NCBI GenBank assembly: GCA_900551625.1 | Contig: URWZ01000005.1 | Location: forward strand, 1 to 19,082 | Length of the DNA stretch: 19,082 nucleotides | Reading direction: 5' to 3' | DNA from: an uncultured Collinsella sp. | GTDB taxonomy: Bacteria; Actinomycetota; Coriobacteriia; Coriobacteriales; Coriobacteriaceae | Part shown: piece by piece, positions 6,607 through 14,061 of the stretch | Numbering within the stretch: the first letter of the stretch is position 1 | How the letters are laid out: every line of letters begins with the position of its first letter | The notes under the pieces: model-generated | Seen by the model: only the letters and a program-made list of their open reading frames with translations | What the model was told of the DNA's origin: nothing | Database searches by the model: none | Made by a program: the position numbers and the translations under genes

Positions 6607-7308
6607 CTAGCCGCGAGGCGCATCAATTGCGACCTTGCCGCTCTCCAGCACGTGAACGCGACCGTCGGCGAGCATCTGCACGACCTCGGGATACAGCACG
6701 TGCTCAATCGCGTGGATGTGCTCCTCGAGCGTGTCGACGTCCCAGCCCTCCTCAACAGCCAGCGCACGCTGGGCGATGATGGGGCCGTTGTCGTAGATCT
6801 CGTTGGCAAAGTGCACGGTCACGCCGGTCACCTTGACGCCGCGCGCAAAGGCATCGTCGATCGCATGGGCGCCGGTAAAGCTCGGCAGCAGTGCCGGGTG
6901 TAGGTTGACCACGCGATTGGGGAACGCCGCCAGCAGCGGCGTGTGCACCATGCGCATGTAGCCGGCCATGACCACATATTCGCAGCCGCGCTCGAGCAGC
7001 TCATGCGCGATGATCTCGTCAGCTGCGATGGGGTCGGCATAGACGTCCTTGGACAGTGTGAGCGTCTGGATACCCGCACGCTCGGCGCGCTGCAGGCCCT
7101 TGGCCGAAGGACGGCTCGACACCACAAGCTCAATCGAGGCGTTGAGCTTGCCGGCGGCGATCAGGTCGATCAGCGCCTGCAGGTTGGTACCCGAGCCGCT
7201 GATAAGCACGCCAATCTTGAGCGGCTCGGCCGTATCGGTGCCGGTCGGACGGGTGTAGGGCACAAAGCCCAGGCTCGCGGCAGCAGTCATCTGCTCGTTA
7301 GCGCTCAT
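6607..7308 (-). CDS. purN: Phosphoribosylglycinamide formyltransferase
   Basis: This 233-residue enzyme transfers a formyl group from 10-formyltetrahydrofolate to GAR, making FGAR in purine synthesis. The phosphate loop GSGTN is at 38-42. The catalytic triad is visible as Asn135 and His137 in NLHPALLPSFTG and Asp173 in YDNGPII. It carries about 29 extra N-terminal residues compared with E. coli PurN. The ATG at 7308 overlaps the last 11 bases of purM, a sign of translational coupling, and no stronger internal start is obvious, although Met7 is possible. It is the last gene of the purF operon and is followed by a strong terminator. Confidence 0.95.
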   Translation of the reverse strand: MSANEQMTAAASLGFVPYTRPTGTDTAEPLKIGVLISGSGTNLQALIDLIAAGKLNASIELVVSSRPSAKGLQRAERAGIQTLTLSKDVYADPIAADEIIAHELLERGCEYVVMAGYMRMVHTPLLAAFPNRVVNLHPALLPSFTGAHAIDDAFARGVKVTGVTVHFANEIYDNGPIIAQRALAVEEGWDVDTLEEHIHAIEHVLYPEVVQMLADGRVHVLESGKVAIDAPRG

Positions 7309-8401
7309 CGGAGTACACGACCTTACCGGAACCCTCGACGCACTCGCCCACGCGGAACGGCTTCTCGCCCAGCGCGACCAGAGCCTCGGTCACCGCGGCC
7401 TCGTCCTCGGGGGCGACGATCAGGCACAGGCCGACGCCCATGTTGAAGGTCTTGCATGCCTCGTTGGGCGCAAGCTCGGCCTGACGCGACACGTAAGTAA
7501 TGACGGGCGGAACATCCCAACCCATCTCGGCGCCGTTGCGGGTGACCACGGCATCGACGTCGTCGGCGAGCGCGCGGTTGAGGTTCTCGGTAATGCCGCC
7601 GCCGGTGATGTGGGCAATGGCGTGCACGTTGGCACCACCGCGGAGTAGCTCCAGAATCGGCTTGACGTAGATGCGCGTGGGAGCCAGCAGAGCGTCGGCC
7701 AGCGAAGCGCCGCCGAGCTCCTCGAGCGGACGGCTCAGTTCCTCGGCCTTAGCAGCAGCCTCGGGCGTACCCGGCTTGATACCGTCGACACCGATGACCT
7801 TGCGCACGAGCGAGTAGCCGTTGGAGTGCACGCCGGTGGAGGGCAGGCCCAGGATCACATCGCCGGGGCGAACGTTCGCAGGGTCGAGCATCTTGGGACG
7901 ATCGACAACACCCACGGTAAAGCCGGCGAGGTCGTAATCGGCGGGAGCCATGACGCCCGGGTGCTCGGCCATCTCGCCGCCCACGAGCGCGCAGCCCGCG
8001 AGCTTGCAGCCGTCGGCCACGCCCTTGATGATCTTTGCCATGTGCTCGGCCTCAATGTGACCGATAGCAACGTAATCCAGGAAGAACAGCGGCTCGGCGC
8101 CCGAAGCCAAAATGTCATTGACGCACATGGCGACCAGGTCCTGGCCCACCGTCTCGTGACGGTCCATAATCTGGGCGAGCACGAGCTTGGTGCCCACGCC
8201 GTCGGTGCCGCTGATCAGGATCGGGTCTTCCATATCCTTGAGCGCGGCGGCCGAGAACAGGCCACCAAAGCCACCGATGCCGCCGATAACCTCGGGGCGG
8301 TTGGTGTCCTTGACCATCTGCTTAATAGCATCGACGGCGCGGCCGCCCTCGGCGGTATCGACGCCGGCGTCCTCGTACGTCACATGCTTGCTGTCGCTCA
8401 T
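7298..8401 (-). CDS. purM: Phosphoribosylformylglycinamidine cyclo-ligase (AIR synthetase)
   Basis: This 367-residue ATP-dependent enzyme closes FGAM into AIR, step five of purine synthesis. Typical motifs are IGGIGGFGGLF, ISGTDGVGTKL, DLVAMCVNDILASGAEPLFFLDY, ALVGGEMAEHPGVM and GLPSTGVHSNGYSLVRK, followed by the C-terminal half with HITGGGITENLNRAL. The length is normal with a short N-terminal extension. The start at 8401 has an excellent Shine-Dalgarno sequence (GGAGGAAGG). It lies 157 bases after purF in the same direction, with a repeat element in between, and overlaps purN by 11 bases. Confidence 0.96.
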   Translation of the reverse strand: MSDSKHVTYEDAGVDTAEGGRAVDAIKQMVKDTNRPEVIGGIGGFGGLFSAAALKDMEDPILISGTDGVGTKLVLAQIMDRHETVGQDLVAMCVNDILASGAEPLFFLDYVAIGHIEAEHMAKIIKGVADGCKLAGCALVGGEMAEHPGVMAPADYDLAGFTVGVVDRPKMLDPANVRPGDVILGLPSTGVHSNGYSLVRKVIGVDGIKPGTPEAAAKAEELSRPLEELGGASLADALLAPTRIYVKPILELLRGGANVHAIAHITGGGITENLNRALADDVDAVVTRNGAEMGWDVPPVITYVSRQAELAPNEACKTFNMGVGLCLIVAPEDEAAVTEALVALGEKPFRVGECVEGSGKVVYSDER

Positions 8402-8519
8402 CTGAGCCTTCCTCCCCCACTACCGTGGCGCCGCGCGGACGCCAAACGGTGCTCATAGTTGCGTTCATTTCGGCGCGCGCCATAACAGCACGCGCCGTCA
8501 TATCAACAAAACAGCAGGT

Positions 8520-8560
8520 AAAACCTACCAAAATAAACCTGTCCCCACATGGCAGGTTTT
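8520..8560. repeat. Short palindromic repeat element F inside the purF-purM gap
   Basis: Arms AAAACCTACCA (8520-8530) and TGGCAGGTTTT (8550-8560) pair with one mismatch. The core read on the minus strand is TGTGGGGACAGGTTTATTT. The arm runs into the purF stop codon (8559-8561), so the copy abuts the coding end inside what appears to be an operon. Confidence 0.65.
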
Positions 8561-10229
8561 AGGCCTCGCCGTGCTCCTCTTCCCAGCTGCGGTCGTCGTA
8601 TTTCTCGACCACGGCGTCGTCGTCAAAGTGCAGCGGCTTGTCCAGGTTGCGGGGCTTAAAGCCCTCCATGAACTTGTCGCGACCAAAGCTCTCGGGAATC
8701 GCCACGGGGTAGCGTCCGGTAAAGCACGCATCGCAGTAACCGCCCTTGGGCATGACCTTCAGCAGGCCCTCGACCGAAAGGAAAGCCAGCGAATCGGCGC
8801 CAATGTACTCGCAAATCTCGTCGACCGTCTTGTTGGCGCTGATAAGCTGCGACTGCACGTCGGTATCGATACCGTAGAAGCACGGCCAGATGACCTCGGG
8901 CGAGTTGATGCGGATATGAATCTCCTTGGCGCCGGCGTTGCGCAGCATCTTGACGAGCTGCACCATGGTGGTGCCGCGGACGATGGAGTCGTCGATGACG
9001 ACTAGGCGCTTGCCCTCGATGTTGTCGCGCAGCGGGTTGAGCTTCATACGCACGCCCATGGCACGCAGCTCCTGCGTAGGCTCGATAAACGTACGGCCCA
9101 CGTAGCGGTTCTTGATGAGGCCCTCGCCAAAGGGAATGCCGCTCTCGTGCGAATAGCCCTCCGCGGGCGGCAGGCCGGAGTCGGGAACGCCGATGACCAG
9201 GTCGGCCTCGACGGGCTCCTCATGTGCCAGCTGACGACCCATGTCATAACGGCAGGCGTAGACGCTCTTGCCGTTCATGATGGAGTCGGGGCGAGCGAAG
9301 TAGACCTGCTCAAAGATGCAGTTAGCAGGCTCTTCGGCGGCAGGCACGCCTTGCTCAGACACAAGGCCCTCGGCGCTGATGCGCAAAATCTCGCCGGGAC
9401 GGACGTCGCGGACGTACTCAGCGCCCACAATGTCGAGCGCACAAGTCTCGGAGGCGACGACCCAGCCGCCGGCGCGGGTGACATGGGTGGTGGCGTCGAC
9501 CGTCGCGGCGCCGTCCTGCGACGGCAGCTGCGAAACGGATGCGGCGTCGGCCTGATCCAGGCCCTCGTCCACGAGCTTGCCCAGCACGAGCGGGCGAATG
9601 CCGTGCGGGTCGCGGAATGCGTAGAGCGCCTGCTCGTTGATGAGTGTCATGGCGTAGCCGCCGCGCACGAGCTCCATGGTCTTGCGAATGCCCTCGCGCA
9701 GATGGCCAGTACGCTGGGTAAAGTAGCCGATGAGTTTGGTCGCGACCTCGGAATCCGAGTTGGAGAGGAACGGTACGCCCAGCTCGATCAGCTGGCGGCG
9801 CAGCTCGTCGGTGTTGACGAGGGTGCCGTTGTGCGCGAGCGCGATAATGACGCTATTGATGGTAGAGAGGTGCGGCTGAGAGGCTTCCCAGTTCTTGGCG
9901 CCGGCGGTGCCATAGCGCACATGGCCCACGGCCAGCTGACCGGAGAGCGTCGATAAGTCGGCATTGGAGAACACGCGGTCGAGCAGGCCCAGGTCCTTGC
10001 GGACCATAACCGTACCGCCGTCACCAACAGCGATTCCCGCCGATTCTTGGCCACGGTGCTGCAGTGCACGCAGGCCAAAGTACGTCAGTCGAGCCACGTC
10101 GCGATCGGGCGCCCACACACCAAAAACGCCGCATTCCTCATGCAGCTGGTCGGAGTCCGGATCATACGTCGACATGGCGTTCACCTGTCCCGCGGCACGC
10201 TCGGCCGCGCGGATGGTTTCTTGAGACAT
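8559..10229 (-). CDS. purF: Amidophosphoribosyltransferase
   Basis: This enzyme makes phosphoribosylamine from PRPP and glutamine, the first committed purine step. The predicted nucleophile is Cys33 in EECGVFG, so the preceding residues would be a cleaved propeptide. Met19 is an alternative start. The glutaminase domain covers about 33-300. The phosphoribosyltransferase domain has the PRPP loop VVIDDSIVRGTT at 410-421. Cys304, Cys450, Cys499 and Cys502 match the four iron-sulfur ligands of the Bacillus-type enzyme, so a 4Fe-4S cluster is expected. An insert at about 220-253, Asp/Ala/Ser/Gln rich, makes the protein longer than the usual 470-500 residues. The ATG at 10229 follows GAGGGG. Confidence 0.96.
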   Translation of the reverse strand: MSQETIRAAERAAGQVNAMSTYDPDSDQLHEECGVFGVWAPDRDVARLTYFGLRALQHRGQESAGIAVGDGGTVMVRKDLGLLDRVFSNADLSTLSGQLAVGHVRYGTAGAKNWEASQPHLSTINSVIIALAHNGTLVNTDELRRQLIELGVPFLSNSDSEVATKLIGYFTQRTGHLREGIRKTMELVRGGYAMTLINEQALYAFRDPHGIRPLVLGKLVDEGLDQADAASVSQLPSQDGAATVDATTHVTRAGGWVVASETCALDIVGAEYVRDVRPGEILRISAEGLVSEQGVPAAEEPANCIFEQVYFARPDSIMNGKSVYACRYDMGRQLAHEEPVEADLVIGVPDSGLPPAEGYSHESGIPFGEGLIKNRYVGRTFIEPTQELRAMGVRMKLNPLRDNIEGKRLVVIDDSIVRGTTMVQLVKMLRNAGAKEIHIRINSPEVIWPCFYGIDTDVQSQLISANKTVDEICEYIGADSLAFLSVEGLLKVMPKGGYCDACFTGRYPVAIPESFGRDKFMEGFKPRNLDKPLHFDDDAVVEKYDDRSWEEEHGEA

Positions 10230-10270
10230 GGCATCCCCTCAGAGCCTCGTATTTTGGCGTTACCCGCCTT

Positions 10271-10276
10271 ATTATA
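10271..10276 (-). promoter_or_regulatory. Promoter -10 box of the purF operon
   Basis: The minus strand reads TATAAT, a perfect -10, about 42 bases before the purF start. At 17 bases spacing, 10294-10299 reads TGGGGA, a weak -35. The predicted leader is only about 35 bases, so no riboswitch fits between promoter and start codon. Confidence 0.65.
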
Positions 10277-10478
10277 CGCACGGCGCGACGCGCTCCCCAG
10301 CGCATGAGCAGCGCTTTTTAAAAGCCCACCGAGCTAATAATCCGTTTTGCGGCCAAACATTTTATCGGTCTGCCCAGTGCAAGCGCCCGCGCCCCCATAT
10401 GGCCGCCGCGTCCACCGTTGGGGATTGCAAAGATGCAATTGGGACGTTCGTCCTGTCTTTTAGCAGGTCGGCGGCGTA

Positions 10479-10494
10479 TCCTAGTAACCTAGGA
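10479..10494. promoter_or_regulatory. Candidate operator: inverted repeat TCCTAG-TAAC-CTAGGA
   Basis: A perfect 6-bp inverted repeat with a 4-base centre lies 20 bases before the plus-strand start codon and overlaps a possible -10 (TATCCT, 10477-10482). It may bind a dimeric regulator. No -35 is convincing, so this is tentative. Confidence 0.3.
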
Positions 10495-10514
10495 CAAAGC
10501 GAGAAAGGTTCTGT

Positions 10515-11744
10515 ATGGATCGAAACGAACTCGACCCCAGCGTCCCCAGCGCCACGGAGGTCAAGAAGATTCCCCTCATCATTAAAGTGTACGCCGTCCT
10601 GTGCATCCTGTCCGGCGTGGGCACACTCCCGTCGGTCGCCGTCTTTATGTGGCAGGTCATCACCGCACTCATTAACGGCAACGCCGCCGCTAAGCTCGGT
10701 GATAACACCCTGGTCGCGGTTGGCCTTATCGTCGCCGGCATTATGCTCTCGGCGGCAAGCGCGATCATCTTGATCGTCTTTGGCCTGGACCTCATCAAGG
10801 ACCAGCGGCGCAATGCCGCCCGCCTGTCTTACGTCCTCATCGCATTTACCGTCGTGGAGCTTTTAGTTGACGTGATGCTCCAGGGTATCGGACCCTTCCT
10901 GCTGCGCCCCGCCATTCAGCTCGGTATCCTCATTGCGCTGTCGGCCACCGTCGACCCCACGCTACGCCAGGAGCGCGAACTGCAGCGCCGTCTGCAAGAG
11001 ATGCTCGACCGCGATGCCGCCGCCGAGGGGATGCTCGGCCGCGACGAAACCGGCGAGGGCTACATCAAGCTCAACTACTTCAACCTGTTCTGGGTATTCT
11101 TCGTCTGCAGCGTGTTAGGTCTCATTCTCGAGGAAGTCTGGCATATGGTCGTCGTCGATCCCGGCGTCTATCAGGACCGGGCCGGTATGCTATTTGGCCC
11201 CTTTAGCCCCATCTACGGATTTGGCGCGGTGCTCATGACCATGGCGCTCAACCGCTTCTATAAAAAGAATCCTCTGATCATTTTCCTGGTAAGTGCCCTG
11301 ATCGGCGGCGCTTTCGAGGTGTTTGTAGGCTGGTTTATGCAGACCTCATTTGGCGTGGTGTCGTGGAGCTACTCGCACATGAAACTGTTCGGCATGCCCG
11401 ACCCACTCGCCGTCCTTACGGGCGGACGCACCTGCACGGGCTTTGCCTGCCTGTGGGGCCTGGGTGGCCTTATCTGGATCAAGCTGCTGCTGCCGAGGCT
11501 GCTCAAGCTCATCAACATGATTCCGTGGAAGAGTCGCTACTCGGCTACCGTCATCTTTACCGTCATTATGCTGGTCGACGGCGTCATGACGCTGCAGTCG
11601 CTCGACTACTGGTACCAGCGCGTCAACGGCACGGAGCCGGATATTCCCGTCGCGCAGTTCTACGGCAAGTATTTCGATAACGACTACATGGAGAACCGCT
11701 TCCAGAGCATGACCATGAGCCCCAAGGATGCGACGCGCGTGTAG
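10515..11744 (+). CDS. CmpB-family multi-pass membrane protein (putative ABC-transporter type IV)
   Basis: This 409-residue integral membrane protein is the only plus-strand gene. The N-terminal half has hydrophobic spans at about 22-52, 65-92, 103-122 and 128-146, followed by a charged linker (150-185) with RQERELQRRLQEMLDRD. The C-terminal part, from about 188, resembles the CmpB family: NLFWVFFVCSVLGLILEEVWH, GPFSPIYGFGAVL, GGAFEVFVGWFMQTSFGVVSWSY and LWGLGGLIWIKLLL. The family name suggests transport, but no transport reaction is proven and no ATPase partner lies beside it. AGAAAGG precedes the ATG at 10515, and a strong terminator follows. Confidence 0.8.
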   Translation: MDRNELDPSVPSATEVKKIPLIIKVYAVLCILSGVGTLPSVAVFMWQVITALINGNAAAKLGDNTLVAVGLIVAGIMLSAASAIILIVFGLDLIKDQRRNAARLSYVLIAFTVVELLVDVMLQGIGPFLLRPAIQLGILIALSATVDPTLRQERELQRRLQEMLDRDAAAEGMLGRDETGEGYIKLNYFNLFWVFFVCSVLGLILEEVWHMVVVDPGVYQDRAGMLFGPFSPIYGFGAVLMTMALNRFYKKNPLIIFLVSALIGGAFEVFVGWFMQTSFGVVSWSYSHMKLFGMPDPLAVLTGGRTCTGFACLWGLGGLIWIKLLLPRLLKLINMIPWKSRYSATVIFTVIMLVDGVMTLQSLDYWYQRVNGTEPDIPVAQFYGKYFDNDYMENRFQSMTMSPKDATRV

Positions 11745-11777
11745 CGCCACGCAATGCCGAGATTATTCAACGCACAG

Positions 11778-11820
11778 AAAAGCCCACTGGCAGACTGATT
11801 GAACTGCCAGCGGGCTTTTT
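11778..11820. terminator. Bidirectional intrinsic terminator
   Basis: AAAAGCCC plus CTGGCAG (11778-11793) pair with CTGCCAG plus GGGCTTTT (11804-11819), with one mismatch and a 10-base loop. There is a T-tract on the plus strand and an A-tract on the other side. It lies 34 bases after the plus-strand gene and 24 bases after the convergent MoaE-like gene, so it can serve both. Confidence 0.85.
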
Positions 11821-11843
11821 GTTGGCGAGTGCTGCTGCCGGCC

Positions 11844-12260
11844 TTACGCCTCGCGCTCGACCTCGCTCACACACTCATTTTTGATGGTACCGACGAGCGC
11901 CTGCAGCGCATCGACGACATGCGGGCGAATGTCTCCGCCAATGAGTACGAGCATGATGTCGTCGCCCACGGTAAGCTCGCCACTCGCCAGCCACACGCGC
12001 ACATAGCCGATACCCGGCATCGCGCGCGTTGCCTCGATAGCGGCCTGCACCTTTTCGGCATCGAAGCCAAACACCATGCCGCCCACCTTATGCCCAGGCG
12101 CCACACCATCTGTCTCGACCCCACGCACCTCGGCCTTGGGCGTCGCACGCACCACGCCGTTGTGTGTCAGGTACATCCCACAATCAGCCGCCGAAGCATC
12201 GGCCTTGGCTTCGCGCAGCCAGGCATCAACCGAAGGCATCGATTTGCCACTTTCAAGCAT
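11844..12260 (-). CDS. MoaE-like protein (molybdopterin synthase large-subunit family)
   Basis: This 138-residue cytoplasmic protein resembles a MoaE branch found in anaerobes. It shows CGMYLTHNGVVRATPK, then GGMVFGFDAEKVQAAIEATRA, GIGYVRVWLASGELTVGDD and a C-terminal helix ALQALVGTIKNECVSE. Classic MoaE uses two lysines near the C-terminus to bring sulfur to the cofactor precursor. Here Lys127 has a counterpart, but the second seems absent, and no other cofactor gene is nearby, so a different role is possible. Two ATGs are adjacent; the second, at 12260, has better spacing to AAGGAG. It is convergent with the CmpB-family gene. Confidence 0.65.
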   Translation of the reverse strand: MLESGKSMPSVDAWLREAKADASAADCGMYLTHNGVVRATPKAEVRGVETDGVAPGHKVGGMVFGFDAEKVQAAIEATRAMPGIGYVRVWLASGELTVGDDIMLVLIGGDIRPHVVDALQALVGTIKNECVSEVEREA

Positions 12261-12283
12261 CATTTCTCCTTTTTACTGTCGTC

Positions 12284-12320
12284 GAGTAGCTCATTTGGGA
12301 CGGGGCTCTTTTAGCTACTC
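12284..12320. repeat. Short palindromic repeat element H (TTGGGACGGGG core)
   Basis: Arms GAGTAGCT (12284-12291) and AGCTACTC (12313-12320) are exact complements around a plus-strand core CATTTGGGACGGGGCTCTTTT written here as two parts: CATTTGGGAC, then GGGGCTCTTTT. It lies between the sortase stop and the MoaE-like start. It is a variant of the GGGGAC family. Confidence 0.55.
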
Positions 12321-12329
12321 TCGAACCAC

Positions 12330-13328
12330 TTATTCCTCGACCGGCGTGAGCACCATGACTGCGCGCGTATTGCTAAATGACAGCGAGCGGCAGGTCACAA
12401 ACGTTACGACCTTGGTTGCCGAAGCGGCACGATCGGTGGCATCACTCGCCACGGCAGAGGCACCGTCGAGCATCTCGGACAGGTAATTCTTCAGTCCGTC
12501 ATCGCCCTCAAAGTTGGGCGTGCGCGCCTTGGCATACGTGTCCTCGACCACCTTGGTCGCCAGCGGGCGCAACTTATACGTCGCATCGCGCGTGATGTAG
12601 TACACGTATTCCATGCTGTCGAACGTCGCTTGATCGGTCGTATCCGAAATCACGTTGAACATCGAACCGTCATTCATATGATGACCGTAAATCGTGGTCT
12701 GCTGATCCACCATGCCCGGCGCGGTGTCGTCGCTATCCAAGAAGATGGCTCCCGAGGCATTGGCCGTACCGTCAAACAGCGTGTTGAGGTACTTGGAGTT
12801 GTTGTTGGTTTGCACCACGGGGTAGTTGATGTTAGTGCCGGGCGTGTAAATCCAACCAACAACCTCGGGATTTGTCTGGGCAAGCGCGTTGAAGTCGATA
12901 ATCGGCACGCCGCTGGCGTCCTTGTCGCTCACATATTGCTTTTCGATCTTTTGATACGACTCGCTCGCCTGCTTGTAGCCAATCTGCGCGTTGATAAAGA
13001 TGGCGGCCGCAGCAACGATCAGGCCAATGCCGATGATGATGAGCAGAATGGGAATGACGGAGCGGCGCTTTTTGCGCGGCGGCTCGGTATAGCTCGATGG
13101 CGCGGCATGCGCCGAAGAGCGAGGTGACTTCTTGGCCGTACTGTATGACGAAGGGCGATATGCAGCGGGCGTATCCTGACGGCGATGCTTCGCCGGCGTC
13201 ACGGGGCGCGGCGCGCGCGGCTGTTGAGGAGAGGATGTCCGACCCTGCTGCGGCGCGCGGGCTGCTCCCGACTTGGCTGGATCGGAAATCCGAGAAGCCG
13301 AAAAACGCTTTCCCTGATAGTCGGACAT
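12330..13328 (-). CDS. Class B sortase
   Basis: This 332-residue membrane-bound transpeptidase would anchor a surface protein or build pili. Residues 1-89 form a basic, Pro/Ser/Arg-rich cytoplasmic tail, much longer than usual. One transmembrane helix spans about 91-112. The catalytic domain shows His216 in IYGHHMNDGSMF, Cys313 in VVTFVTC and Arg322 in NTRAVM, with the N-terminal class B region NPEVVGWIYTPGTNINYPVVQ. No LPXTG-type substrate is in the window, so its target is unknown. AAGGAG precedes the ATG at 13328. The purE stop lies 36 bases upstream, so the two may be cotranscribed, without obvious shared function. Confidence 0.93.
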   Translation of the reverse strand: MSDYQGKRFSASRISDPAKSGAARAPQQGRTSSPQQPRAPRPVTPAKHRRQDTPAAYRPSSYSTAKKSPRSSAHAAPSSYTEPPRKKRRSVIPILLIIIGIGLIVAAAAIFINAQIGYKQASESYQKIEKQYVSDKDASGVPIIDFNALAQTNPEVVGWIYTPGTNINYPVVQTNNNSKYLNTLFDGTANASGAIFLDSDDTAPGMVDQQTTIYGHHMNDGSMFNVISDTTDQATFDSMEYVYYITRDATYKLRPLATKVVEDTYAKARTPNFEGDDGLKNYLSEMLDGASAVASDATDRAASATKVVTFVTCRSLSFSNTRAVMVLTPVEE

Positions 13329-13364
13329 GGCTCTCCTTATGCTGCAAATGGACTGGCAGAGCGC

Positions 13365-13829
13365 TTAGGCGTCAGCCATCTCCTGCTTCATCTTCTCGAT
13401 AACCTTGCGGTACTCGGGGTCGCAGGCGCCCAGGATCTGCGTGGCGTAAATGGCAGCGTTCTTGGCACCGTTGATGGCCACACAGGCAACGGGCACGCCC
13501 GAAGGCATCTGCACCATCGACAGCAGCGAGTCCATACCACCCAGATCGCTCGTCTTCATAGGCACGCCGATGACCGGCAGCGGCGTAAACGCAGCCACGA
13601 CGCCGCCCAGGTGAGCAGCCTTGCCGGCAGCAGCGATAATCACCTTGATGCCGCGGTCGGCAGCAGTCGAGGCCCACTCATGGACCTTCGCCGGCGTGCG
13701 GTGCGCGCTCGCAATCACGAGCTCATAGGGCACGCCCAGTGCCTCGAGCTCGGCGGTGCAACCTTCCATAACGCCCAGATCGGACTTGGAGCCCATGATG
13801 ATCCCGACAACCGGCTTCTGATCTGCCAT
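13365..13829 (-). CDS. purE: 5-(carboxyamino)imidazole ribonucleotide mutase
   Basis: This 154-residue enzyme converts N5-CAIR to CAIR in purine synthesis. Visible motifs are IIMGSKSDLGVM (11-21), the catalytic region SAHRTP (41-46, His43) and AGKAAHLGGVVAAF (68-81), which keeps the His of class I mutases. The start is the ATG at 13829, nine bases from AGGAGG. A TTG six bases upstream would be too close. PurK, the usual partner, is not in the window. The gene has its own predicted promoter, and the large hairpin L1 lies immediately upstream of that promoter. It precedes the sortase gene by 36 bases. Confidence 0.95.
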   Translation of the reverse strand: MADQKPVVGIIMGSKSDLGVMEGCTAELEALGVPYELVIASAHRTPAKVHEWASTAADRGIKVIIAAAGKAAHLGGVVAAFTPLPVIGVPMKTSDLGGMDSLLSMVQMPSGVPVACVAINGAKNAAIYATQILGACDPEYRKVIEKMKQEMADA

Positions 13830-13880
13830 AAACAAAGACCTCCTGTTGAGAGCGGTGACGCGGCGAATCCGCGACCCTTA

Positions 13881-13895
13881 ACTACTGAGAGTAGT
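13881..13895. promoter_or_regulatory. Candidate operator at the purE promoter
   Basis: ACTACT-GAG-AGTAGT is a perfect inverted repeat with a 3-base centre, overlapping the downstream edge of the -10 and the expected transcription start. A dimeric repressor could bind here. A small hairpin (CGCGG-CGAAT-CCGCG) follows in the leader. Function is inferred from position only. Confidence 0.4.
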
Positions 13896-13921
13896 ATAGC
13901 TGCTCCCGTCCCTGCGGTCTG
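13893..13921 (-). promoter_or_regulatory. Predicted purE promoter
   Basis: The minus strand has TATACT at 13893-13898 and CAGACC at 13916-13921, 17 bases apart. Each matches the sigma-A consensus at several positions. The 5' leader would be about 57 bases. Confidence 0.5.
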
Positions 13922-13925
13922 CGTG

Positions 13926-14011
13926 TGCCCCGCGGCGGTCTGGCGTTTTCATCTTCACTCCGGTTGCTTCGCAAAGTCGTTCAGATGAAAACGCCAGACC
14001 GCCGCGGGGCA
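13926..14011 (+). repeat. Large hairpin element L1 with conserved apical core
   Basis: Perfect 29-bp arms lie at 13926-13954 and 13983-14011, starting with TGCCCCGCGGCGG. The 28-base loop and its flanking bases (13954-13983) read TTCACTCCGGTTGC, then TTC, then GCAAAGTCGTTCA. This core nearly repeats that of L2, while the arms are unrelated. Orientation is opposite to the neighbouring genes. No T-tract follows in either direction, so it is not a simple terminator. Confidence 0.8.
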
Positions 14012-14061
14012 CCCTCGACCTACCGGGGATTGCTATGACGTACGTTGGCTGAAATATTAAC

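Larger units (their letters stand above)
10230..10514. other. Divergent intergenic region between purF and the CmpB-family gene
   Basis: This 285-base gap is the only divergent gene pair here and must hold promoters for both directions. The purF -10 is clear. Beyond a short inverted repeat near the plus-strand gene and a T/A-rich stretch around 10315-10325, nothing further was recognised. Confidence 0.6.

Noticed and set aside
8470..8500. GC-rich inverted repeat (GGCGCGCG/CACGCGCC) between purF and purM as a terminator
   Set aside because: No T-tract follows on the minus strand, and the overlapping purM-purN and shared direction argue for continued transcription.
10230..10514. Possible purine riboswitch upstream of purF
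   Set aside because: The predicted leader from the TATAAT box to the ATG is about 35 bases, too short for a purine aptamer, and no aptamer motif was seen.
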